From Aliarcobacter sp017996075 (lineage in GTDB: Bacteria; Campylobacterota; Campylobacteria; Campylobacterales; Arcobacteraceae): 59,328 nucleotides of DNA. The notes below the pieces were generated by a model. It did no database searches and was not told the DNA's origin. It was given only the letters and a program-made list of their open reading frames with translations. The DNA is taken from NCBI RefSeq assembly GCF_051062515.1, contig NZ_JAMXEK010000010.1. One strand, given 5' to 3'. Numbering within the stretch: position 1 is the first letter of the stretch; every line of letters begins with the position of its first letter. The translations under genes and the position numbers were made by a program. Of the stretch, positions 1-6,914 are shown in pieces.

Positions 1-206
1 GAACTTTTAGACAAAATAGCAGAAATATAGAGATAATGAATAGTTTTTCTCAATTTATATGTCAAAGGTATAAATAGACATAAGAAATGAGAACTAATAT
101 ATCAAAAACCAGTTTTATGAGAAATTTTAAAGCCAATAGCATAACTTTTGAGAAATTTAAGTAATATATGATAATATACAAGAACTTTTATTTAAGAAGA
201 GAAAAG
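1..206. other. Leader of rep gene with origin-like direct repeats
   Basis: AT-rich non-coding stretch before the initiator gene. Two related direct repeats are visible: TTTTATGAGAAATTTTAAAG at 113-132 and TTTTGAGAAATTTAAG at 146-161. An inverted version (TTTTTCTCAATT) lies near 44-55. Related TTTTGAGAA copies occur at the opposite end of the window (58967 and 58980), which would be adjacent if the molecule is circular. Repeats of this kind next to a Rep_3 gene usually act as initiator-binding iterons. The origin role is inferred. Confidence 0.45.
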
Positions 207-1715
207 ATGAAAAAAGATAGTTTGATGACTAAGCAGCAATTGATTGCAGAGGAACAAAAAAGACTTTTTAAAAATAGAAAAGTTGTACAACTTAATAAAT
301 TTATTAAAGGTGATGTGTCTCCATTTACTGTTAATGATTTGAAAATCTTTAAATTAATTATTTCAAAAGTAGATAGTAAAGATTCTTTATTTCAAGATTT
401 TTATGAGATTACAACAGATGAGATAAGACATTTAAATATAAATGAAAAGCATTTATATAGTGAAACAAAAAAGTCTTTAAAAAGATTAGCCAATATATAT
501 ATTACATTTGAAGAAAATGATAGCTTTAGAGAAGTAGGGCTTATAAGAAATGATTTTAGATTTGATAAGTATTCAAAAAAAATATTAATTAATTTTAATG
601 ATGATATGGGTGAATATTTAATAAATCTTAAAAAGAATTTTTTTATGTACGATTTAATTGATATTGTAAATTTTAAATATAAACATACTTTAAAATTATA
701 TGAATATTTTAAATCAAATTCTTTAAATGTTGTTAAATTAAAAGTTGATACTATAAAAGATATTTTAGATTTAAAAAATAAATATATAAGATACACAAAC
801 TTTAAAAAAGATGTGATTGAAGTTATAATTGATGAAATTAATTCTAGCTCAAACACTTTATATTTAAAATATAGTGAAGAAAAAATAGGACCAAAAGTTG
901 AATATATTATTTTTCATGTAACTAGAATTAAAAGCGATGCTATACTTGAAGGTGCTATTAGTGAAAATATTGCATATTCTCATTTATATGGAAAAGAGTG
1001 TAATTATTTAGGTAAATATTATACTATCGAAGATATTAATATAGATAATTTATTAATAGTTTTAAAAGAACAGTATTCTAATAATCGTACAAATATTGTA
1101 AATGAGAGTAAAGAAAAGTTAGAGCAACAGCTTAAGAAATTACTACCAGATGATTTTGCTAAGAAAAAATCAAGTGAAATACAATTAGATGAAATTGGAA
1201 GATTAACTGCAGTAAATGATTTTAAATCATTTAAAACAAAAGTTATAGAAAAATATAGAGGAAAAGATCTTGGTAATTATATGCCAGGTTTTGATGAAGA
1301 AGTTATTATAAAAGTTGATGAAGAGAGTAGTTACCTATATGATACAACAGCTAAAAAAATCATATCAAAAGAAGAGAGCTTAGAAATTTGGAAATATCTA
1401 TATAAAAATAGAGATAAAGTTGGTAAAGTTATCAAAAAAGAGCCTGTTAATTTAATTGAACAGTTTATAAATAAGATAATATTTATTACTAAAAATGATT
1501 CTTTTGGAAATAAAGAGATTATAAAATATATTGTAACAGATATTAAAGAAGAGACAGATAGTAAGGGGATTATTAAATATAGACTGCATATTAATAATTT
1601 AGAAGACCCAACGCAAGATGTAGAGAAATCAAAAACACTATTAACATTTGAGCAAATTAAGCTTTTCATTGAAGAAAATAGTGTTGAAAAAGATTACTCG
1701 TTACATAACGAATAA
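207..1715 (+). CDS. Rep_3-family plasmid replication initiator
   Basis: Probable plasmid replication initiator of the RepB/Rep_3 superfamily, which binds origin iterons through two winged-helix domains and recruits the helicase. The N-terminal half (about residues 20-250) has the typical lysine-rich opening, a first winged helix (around ITTDEIRHLNINEKHLY) and a second around the FKYKHTLKLYEYFKS segment. The C-terminal 250 residues are lysine/glutamate rich and not recognised. An in-frame ATG lies at 168, but I prefer ATG 207, which follows an AAGAAGAG ribosome-binding stretch; the first ATG overlaps a TATGATAAT string that may be a -10 box. The dnaB-like gene starts 14 nt downstream, so the two are probably co-transcribed. 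Family assignment is by sequence character, not by search. Confidence 0.8.
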   Translation: MKKDSLMTKQQLIAEEQKRLFKNRKVVQLNKFIKGDVSPFTVNDLKIFKLIISKVDSKDSLFQDFYEITTDEIRHLNINEKHLYSETKKSLKRLANIYITFEENDSFREVGLIRNDFRFDKYSKKILINFNDDMGEYLINLKKNFFMYDLIDIVNFKYKHTLKLYEYFKSNSLNVVKLKVDTIKDILDLKNKYIRYTNFKKDVIEVIIDEINSSSNTLYLKYSEEKIGPKVEYIIFHVTRIKSDAILEGAISENIAYSHLYGKECNYLGKYYTIEDINIDNLLIVLKEQYSNNRTNIVNESKEKLEQQLKKLLPDDFAKKKSSEIQLDEIGRLTAVNDFKSFKTKVIEKYRGKDLGNYMPGFDEEVIIKVDEESSYLYDTTAKKIISKEESLEIWKYLYKNRDKVGKVIKKEPVNLIEQFINKIIFITKNDSFGNKEIIKYIVTDIKEETDSKGIIKYRLHINNLEDPTQDVEKSKTLLTFEQIKLFIEENSVEKDYSLHNE

Positions 1716-1729
1716 AAATAGGGGATACT

Positions 1730-3055
1730 TTGAATTTTATAAATATATTAAATATTGAAAGATTAGTTTTAAGTTCTATATTCTTTGATTATGAACAAAT
1801 TTTTGAAGTTTCTTTAATATTAAAAAAAGATGATTTTTACTTAAAGGCTCATCAAGATATATATCAAGTTATGTTAGCTTTACATGATGAAGGTTTACCA
1901 ATAGATGAAGATTTCATTAGAAATAGGGTGCCTAAAGAAGACTTTAATGATAATGTATTAATAGAAATACTTAGTGCAAAACCTATTGTTAATACAGAAG
2001 CATATTGTCTTGAGATTAAAGAGAGCTCAAAACTGAGAAAATTAGAGCAACTTTCAAAAAATATTATATTTAATGTAAGTAATGACAAAAATAGCCAAGA
2101 TATAATTACTAATATTCAAGTTAATATTGAAAACATTGAAAATGAGACTTTACAACAAATACCTACAATTAGAGATACGATAAAAGAATTTAAAGCTGAT
2201 ATGCAAAAGGCATTAGATGGTGGAGCAAAAATATTAGGTCAAAGTAGTGGACTTGAAGCTTTAGATAATATTATAGGGGCATTTGAAGATGGTGATTTAA
2301 TTGTAATTGCTGCAAGGCCTTCGATGGGTAAAACTAGTATAATTTCAACTATTGCAACAAAAGCTTTAGAAGAGGGTAGGGGAGTTTTAATAGAGAGTTT
2401 AGAGATGCCTAGAAAAAAAATAGTTAGTAGATTGATAGCTGCAAGATCTCAAGAGAGTTTAACAGACTTAAAAAGAGGATTAGTAAAAAATAAAGATAAA
2501 TTTAATGAAGCTGTAGAATTTTTTGAAAATTCAAATTTAATAATTCATGATAAAGCATATCCAACAATTTTAGAATTACAAAATAGAATAAAAGCAACTA
2601 TAAGAAGAAATCCTGATATTAAAAATATTTTTGTTGATCATACAGGAAAAATTCAATTACTTGGTAAAACAAGAGAAGATATAGAAATAGGGCATATTAG
2701 CGCTATGCTAAAAAAAATTGCTAGAGATTATAATATTAGAGTATTTTTACTTCAACAGTTAAATAGATCATTAGAATCAAGAGAAAATAAAAGACCAATG
2801 TTAAGTGATTTAAAAAATTCTGGAAATATAGAAGAAGATGCTGATATAGTATTAGGTCTTTACAGAGATTCATATTATAAAAAAGACAAAGATAAACCTA
2901 CTATGTTAAATTATGATAGTGTAGAGGATGCTGAAATTTTGGTTTTAAAAAATAGAGATGGTAGAGTAGGGGTTGCAAAAGTTTCTTTTGAAGGAAAATC
3001 AGCAAGATTCACTAATAAAATTGCAGGCGAACCCACAATAATTGAATTTGAATAA
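1730..3055 (+). CDS. dnaB: Plasmid-encoded replicative DNA helicase, DnaB-like
   Basis: Hexameric 5'-3' replicative helicase, expected to be loaded at the plasmid origin by the upstream initiator. The N-terminal primase-interaction domain is present (IERLVLSSIFFDYEQI onward, residues about 8-100). The RecA-like core follows with Walker A ARPSMGKTS (near residue 200). The QQLNRSLESR and DLKNSGNIEEDADIVLGLYR motifs typical of DnaB are near residues 342-385. The Walker B segment reads FVDHTGKIQLL instead of the usual DYLQL-type string, a small insertion or divergence. The length (441 aa) is slightly short for DnaB. The start is TTG at 1730 behind a GGGGA ribosome-binding site. A dedicated helicase suggests reduced dependence on host DnaB loading. 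Confidence 0.88.
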   Translation: MNFINILNIERLVLSSIFFDYEQIFEVSLILKKDDFYLKAHQDIYQVMLALHDEGLPIDEDFIRNRVPKEDFNDNVLIEILSAKPIVNTEAYCLEIKESSKLRKLEQLSKNIIFNVSNDKNSQDIITNIQVNIENIENETLQQIPTIRDTIKEFKADMQKALDGGAKILGQSSGLEALDNIIGAFEDGDLIVIAARPSMGKTSIISTIATKALEEGRGVLIESLEMPRKKIVSRLIAARSQESLTDLKRGLVKNKDKFNEAVEFFENSNLIIHDKAYPTILELQNRIKATIRRNPDIKNIFVDHTGKIQLLGKTREDIEIGHISAMLKKIARDYNIRVFLLQQLNRSLESRENKRPMLSDLKNSGNIEEDADIVLGLYRDSYYKKDKDKPTMLNYDSVEDAEILVLKNRDGRVGVAKVSFEGKSARFTNKIAGEPTIIEFE

Positions 3056-3195
3056 TATTAATTATCTTTTCTATATTATTGAAGAATAATGAGACTGCTA
3101 GCTAAAGATAGACCAACTCAAGGGTAGGGCATAGTATGTTATTTTTAACATAATAATATTATATTTCAAATTAAATTTTTAAAGGTATAAAGTAA
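3056..3195. other. Intergenic stretch with short hairpin
   Basis: No gene is supported here. A perfect 7-bp inverted repeat (TATGTTA, loop TTTT, TAACATA) occupies 3135-3152. It lacks a U-tract, so it is more like an operator or weak hairpin than an intrinsic terminator. A 12-codon ATG ORF (3089-3127) is too short to support. Confidence 0.3.
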
Positions 3196-3783
3196 ATACT
3201 GTCATATCAAAACAGAATTGAAATTAGTGACGATGAATTTGTAAAATGGGATATTTTTAATTTCTGTTATACATATGTTTTTAATAATGTTAGTTATGAT
3301 TTTAATGTATATCATAGTGATCCAATATATGATAATCTTACTAAAATTGAATTCAAAACTGGAGAAGTAATAAGAATTGATGAAAATTCAGAACATCTAG
3401 TAGTTTCTTCAAATAGCTTAAAAAATTACGATAATAAAGAAATTGATTCTATAAATTTTGAATTTGAAAATTTTGATATTTCATATAGGAAAAATAAACT
3501 AAATAAACAATTTATTGACTTTTTTTATAATGATAAAAAATATTCTAGAGATGTTAAAATTATTGGAAAATTTTTTAATGAAAATGAAATTTTATGTTGG
3601 TCAACAAGCGATACGTCTCGTTTAAAATATTTATATGATACAAATATAAATTTAAAAAAAGATTTTAAAATAAAAATATTTGATTCCAATAAAAAAGAAG
3701 TTGAAGCAAAATCAATCGAAGTAAAATTTAGTAATAAACAATACTTATATTCAGATAATAGATTTAATAAAGTTAAATATTGA
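3196..3783 (+). pseudogene. Unknown ORF truncated by IS3, no usable Met start
   Basis: Open frame of about 195 codons encoding an Asn/Asp/Lys/Phe-rich, soluble-looking polypeptide of unrecognised family. The frame has no ATG, GTG or TTG at all. The only near-start codons are ATA/CTG at 3196-3201, 9-12 nt after an AAAGGT stretch. At the 3' end the frame runs directly into the IS3 left inverted repeat. Its stop codon TGA (3781-3783) is the first three bases of the IS, so the native C-terminus is missing. It is probably a gene remnant that lost its C-terminus to the insertion and possibly its start as well. The long open frame suggests recent inactivation. Function unknown. Confidence 0.55.
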
Positions 3784-3848
3784 TCTGGCTACACTAAATA
3801 GGACATAGAAAATAACTATGTTAAAATTAGTGAAAGCGGAGAATAAAA

Positions 3849-4124
3849 ATGAGAAAAAGTAATTACTCACAAGAGTTTAGAGAATCAACAATAAAGTTTT
3901 GTATTGATAATAGTGATAGATCAATTTCAAGTATAGCAAGAGATTTAGGACTAAATAAAGGAACTTTAGCTTTATGGGTAAATGATTATAAAGCTAAAAA
4001 TAATTTACTACCTATAAATGATTTAAAAAATGAGACTTTAGAGCAAGAGAATAAAAGACTAAAAAAAGAACTTGCAATTTTAAAACAAGAAAAAGAGATA
4101 TTCTTGTGCTTGCACTCTCTGTGA
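3849..4124 (+). pseudogene. IS3 OrfA (HTH subunit), disrupted by 23-nt insertion
   Basis: OrfA of the IS3 element, the DNA-binding helix-turn-helix protein (SIARDLGLNKGTLALWVNDY, residues about 24-45) followed by a leucine-zipper-like heptad segment (LEQENKRLKKELAILKQEKEI). The family normally continues EILKKAAAYFAKETL. Here the frame is broken by 23 extra bases at about 4103-4125, giving the false tail FLCLHSL and an early TGA. Removing those 23 bases restores the expected ending and a stop at TAA near 4160. The slippery A-AAA-AAG that normally drives the -1 frameshift into orfB lies immediately after the insertion. Fusion transposase production should therefore be lost unless another copy supplies it. 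Confidence 0.75.
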
Positions 4125-4212
4125 GAAAAAAGGCAGCAGCATACTTTGCAAAAGAAACTCTGTAAAGTATGCATGGATAAAAGAACACTCAAAGAGTTTT
4201 AATGTACAACTT

Positions 4213-5040
4213 ATGTGTAAACTATTTAAAGTTAGTAGAAGTTGTTACTACAACTGGATTGACAAAGGTTGTATTGTAAATAAAATTGATAAAGAGCTAA
4301 ATGAACTTGTAAAAAACATTTTTGAACATTCATGTGCAACTTATGGAACAAGAAGATTGAAAGAGGTTTTAAAACAAAGATATGGTCTTATAGTTTCAAG
4401 AAGGAAACTTCAAAGAACTCTTAAATATTTAAATCTAAAAGTAAAAATGAAACGAAGATTTAAAGTAATTACGACAACATCAAATCATACCTTACCAATT
4501 GCACCAAATCATCTAAATAGAGATTTTTATAGCTCACAAATAGATAAAGTTTATGTTGGTGATATAACTTATATTCCAACAAATGAAGGATGGTTGTATT
4601 TAGCTGTTGTAATTGATATCTATTCAAGAAAAGTTGTTGGATGGTCTATGAATTATACTTTACATACTTCAATAGTAAATAATGCCTTGGAAATGGCAAT
4701 AAAAAGAAGAAATCCTCCTAAAGGACTAATTTATCATACTGATAGAGGAAGTCAGTATGCCTCTTATGAACATAAAAATCTTTTAGAAAAATATGGGATA
4801 GTTCAAAGTATGAGTAGAAAAGGAGATTGCTGGGATAATGCAGTTGCAGAGAGTTTTTTTCATTCTCTAAAAACTGAATTAATTCATCATGAGAAATTTA
4901 TATCAAGAAAACAAGCAAGTGAAAAAATATTTGAATATATAGAGATTTTTTACAATAGACAAAGATTACATTCATCAAATGGATATATGTCACCAACAGA
5001 ATTTGAAGATAAAATGTTACGTTTAGAAATGGTTAGTTAA
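4213..5040 (+). CDS. IS3-family transposase OrfB (DDE integrase domain)
   Basis: Catalytic half of the IS3 transposase. The rve-type core is complete: the first Asp in YVGDITYIPT, the second in HTDRGSQYAS, and Glu in DNAVAESFFHSLK, followed by the conserved YNRQRLHSSNGYMSPTEFE ending. In IS3 elements the active form is an OrfAB fusion made by -1 frameshifting, and this frame stays open upstream to about 4093. The ATG at 4213 (MCKLFKVSRSCYYNW) is the first Met and probably not the native entry point. The domain looks intact, but the damaged orfA probably leaves the element non-autonomous. Confidence 0.85.
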   Translation: MCKLFKVSRSCYYNWIDKGCIVNKIDKELNELVKNIFEHSCATYGTRRLKEVLKQRYGLIVSRRKLQRTLKYLNLKVKMKRRFKVITTTSNHTLPIAPNHLNRDFYSSQIDKVYVGDITYIPTNEGWLYLAVVIDIYSRKVVGWSMNYTLHTSIVNNALEMAIKRRNPPKGLIYHTDRGSQYASYEHKNLLEKYGIVQSMSRKGDCWDNAVAESFFHSLKTELIHHEKFISRKQASEKIFEYIEIFYNRQRLHSSNGYMSPTEFEDKMLRLEMVS

Positions 5041-5078
5041 ATTAATCTTTTTTTGTCCTATAAAGTGTTGACAGATCA

Positions 5079-5202
5079 ATTATCCATCTTTGAATTGCTT
5101 GTACACCTTGTTCTACTTTTGCTTTATCTTGTGGTTTATATGGACGTGCTGGTTCTATTGCATAGTTATAATGTCTTGAAAGTTCTGCATAATTTTCATT
5201 AA
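5079..5202 (-). pseudogene. IS21-family IstA transposase fragment
   Basis: On the minus strand this stretch reads NENYAELSRHYNYAIEPAR followed by PYKPQDKAKVEQGVQAIQRW. That is the highly conserved region of IS21 IstA around the PARPxKPxDKAKVE motif. Only about 40 codons remain. The fragment is cut at one end by the IS3 right terminus and at the other by the IS630 element. No IstB gene is present nearby. It is a dead remnant. Confidence 0.75.
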
Positions 5203-6322
5203 ACACCCAATAAAATACCTAAATAATTAACCAGCATATTTCACACTTGGATGTAAAAAGAAATTAGCAACTTTTTGTGGATTATTTTGTAAACTTTCCA
5301 TATAGTTTTGTGTATTTTCTTTTAGTTCTTTCTGGTTTTTTGGAAGACCATTTTTATGTACATTACCTTTATAATCTTGATTCAAATATTCATCTGGGTT
5401 AAATTCAGGAGAATATGGTGGAAGGTAAAATAGTTTGATTTTATTTTTATTCTCTTTTTCCCACTCTTTTACTTTTTTAGCATGATGAACTCTTAGGTTA
5501 TCAACTATCATAAATACTTTTTTATCATTTGATTTTATCACTCTTTCTAAGAAATCTATAAAGTTATCAGTAGCTATTGAATCATCATATAGTGCAAACA
5601 TTGATTTACCAGTATTTGTAATTGCACTTATCATATTAACTTTAAATTTTTTAGCAGTATGAGTTAGTATTGGTTTTATTTTACTTCCTATTGGTGCATA
5701 TCCTTTTAAATTTGATGGCATTGATACACAAGCAGTCTCATCTGCCCACCAAATATCTGCATTTTTTTCTTTCGCTTCTTTTCTAATTTGAGGATAGGTA
5801 ACTTCTAACCACTCCTTTGTGGCACTATCTTTTCGTTCATATGCTCTTTTAATTGGTTTTTTACTTGTAAATTGCCATTTTGCTAAATAATCTCCAACTG
5901 TACTTATTGGAAGCTCTATATTTAACTCTCTAAAAATTAACTCTTTTACTGCTTCTCTTGTCCACAAAGCGAACTTAAATTTTAACTGTTCTGGAGTTGT
6001 ATCTATTAGCATTCTTATGATTTTTTCTTCTTGTTCATCACTAAGTCTCTTATTACTACCTTTAACTCTTCCTCTTTTTGCAACAACAATAAGTTTTTTA
6101 TCTTTTTTATATTTTGAATACCATTGAGATATTGTACAATGGTGTACTCCAACTATATCTGCTACTTCTAGATTCTTCATACCTTTTTCTCTAAGTTTCA
6201 TAGCAATATTTCTTTTTTCTTGTTGAGCTTTAGTATCTATTTTTCTTGCATCTATTTTTTCATTTTTCATGAAAAAATTATAGCTAAAACAAACTTAATT
6301 TATTTATGTATTTATTCGGTGT
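5203..6322 (-). mobile_element. IS630-family insertion sequence
   Basis: Single-ORF element of about 1.12 kb. The ends carry similar AT-rich inverted repeats: ACACCCAATAAAATACC from 5203 and, on the opposite strand at the other end, ACACCGAATAAATACAT up to 6322. Both then continue into TAAATAATTAA-like sequence. Exact ends and the TA target duplication typical of the family could not be fixed by eye. It interrupts the IS21 remnant region. Confidence 0.7.
5227..6270 (-). CDS. IS630-family transposase
   Basis: Full-length (347 aa) DDE transposase of the IS630/Tc1-mariner group. An N-terminal helix-turn-helix (LREKGMKNLEVADIVGVHH, about residues 26-48) is followed by a second HTH-like region. 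The catalytic core has Asp in IWWADETACVSM, Asp in MIVDNLRVHHAKK and Glu in PYSPEFNPDEYLNQ. No frameshift is evident, so the element may be active. A strongly decayed relative of its C-terminal motif lies at 6690-6763 on the opposite strand, showing earlier activity of the same family at this site. Confidence 0.9.
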   Translation of the reverse strand: MKNEKIDARKIDTKAQQEKRNIAMKLREKGMKNLEVADIVGVHHCTISQWYSKYKKDKKLIVVAKRGRVKGSNKRLSDEQEEKIIRMLIDTTPEQLKFKFALWTREAVKELIFRELNIELPISTVGDYLAKWQFTSKKPIKRAYERKDSATKEWLEVTYPQIRKEAKEKNADIWWADETACVSMPSNLKGYAPIGSKIKPILTHTAKKFKVNMISAITNTGKSMFALYDDSIATDNFIDFLERVIKSNDKKVFMIVDNLRVHHAKKVKEWEKENKNKIKLFYLPPYSPEFNPDEYLNQDYKGNVHKNGLPKNQKELKENTQNYMESLQNNPQKVANFFLHPSVKYAG

Positions 6323-6333
6323 AGTAATACCTT

Positions 6334-6362
6334 AAGATCCTACTGCTTTGCATTAGGATCTT
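6334..6362. repeat. 9-bp perfect inverted repeat
   Basis: AAGATCCTA (6334-6342) and TAGGATCTT (6354-6362) flank an 11-nt loop, just outside the IS630 end. There is no following T-run, so a terminator is not obvious. It may be the terminal repeat or hairpin of a lost element. Confidence 0.45.
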
Positions 6363-6484
6363 GGATTACAGAACATGCTAATATAAAGACGCTAAAAATA
6401 TCACTTCCTCAAAAAAGACGAGCTTGGATGGATGGTTTGTTTGAAAATGTGAAACAATCCCAACTGCCATTCAAATATACCTGA
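6338..6484 (+). pseudogene. Unidentified 48-codon C-terminal fragment
   Basis: An open frame without a start codon reads GSWITEHANIKTLKISLPQK and then RRAWMDGLFENVKQ, ending with TGA at 6482-6484. The amino-acid composition is protein-like and less AT-biased than the surroundings, so it is probably the end of a truncated gene. The family is not recognised. Confidence 0.35.
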
Positions 6485-6875
6485 CAATTTTGAACTAAAT
6501 TACACTCAAAAGAAGCTAAAAAATTACAATCTATAGTTGTAAAATAATCAGCTATGCACTTTTTCTATTGCATAATCCGGGTTAAACAGATGCAGAATTT
6601 GTATCAGATGCAATTACTTGTGAAATATTTTAAATAAAAAGTAGTAAAAGATCTTTAGAAAAATATATCTAAAAATTCTTTTATTTGTTTATAAAAATTA
6701 TTTTATTTAATACCATACTCTCCATAGTTTAATCCAGAATAATATTTGAATCAAGATTACAAGAAAAAAAGGGGGAAGTAATAAAATTATTATCAGACTA
6801 TGAGTTTATTTTTATTGATTCTATTTTATCTCAGGATTTGTGATACTAAAAGGTACTAATTTTTAATAATAATTA
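6485..6875. other. Gene-poor stretch with decayed sequence
   Basis: Apart from the IS630 remnant at 6690-6763, only short broken frames are seen, for example GEVIKLLSDYEFIFIDSILS around 6773-6840 without a start codon. There is no supported gene. The last 40 bp hold the promoter of the adhesin gene. Confidence 0.4.
6690..6763 (+). pseudogene. Decayed IS630 transposase remnant
   Basis: From 6713 the + strand reads PYSP-stop-FNPE-stop-YLNQDYK. This aligns residue for residue with PYSPEFNPDEYLNQDYK of the intact IS630 transposase nearby, with two Glu/Asp-region codons turned into stops (TAG 6725, TAA 6740). A frameshifted match to the preceding KIKLFYLP segment lies just upstream. It is an old, dead copy in the opposite orientation to the intact one. 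Confidence 0.7.
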
Positions 6876-6884
6876 TGGTATATT
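6876..6884 (+). promoter_or_regulatory. Extended -10 promoter for the adhesin gene
   Basis: TGG followed by TATATT (6879-6884) forms an extended -10 box 30 nt before the ATG at 6915. A weak ribosome-binding sequence AAAAGAG lies at 6902-6908. No -35 box is evident, as is usual in Campylobacterota sigma-70 promoters. Confidence 0.45.
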
Positions 6885-6914
6885 GAATAAAATATATTTT
6901 TAAAAGAGTTTAAT

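Larger units (their letters stand above)
3781..5078 (+). mobile_element. IS3-family insertion sequence (IS150-like group)
   Basis: Element of 1,298 bp bounded by imperfect terminal inverted repeats beginning TGATCTG and ending CAGATCA. The inner parts ACACTAAATAGGACA and ACACTTTATAGGACA (opposite strand) match closely over 25 bp. It contains orfA and orfB in the IS3 arrangement. No target duplication is visible: the left flank ends in TAT and the right flank begins ATT. The two flanks also belong to unrelated sequences, an unknown ORF on the left and an IS21 fragment on the right. This points to a deletion or recombination event after insertion. Confidence 0.88.

Noticed and set aside
5203..6322. 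Exact IS630 target duplication
   Set aside because: A TA duplication could not be placed consistently because the two ends differ by about two bases and the flanks are rearranged.
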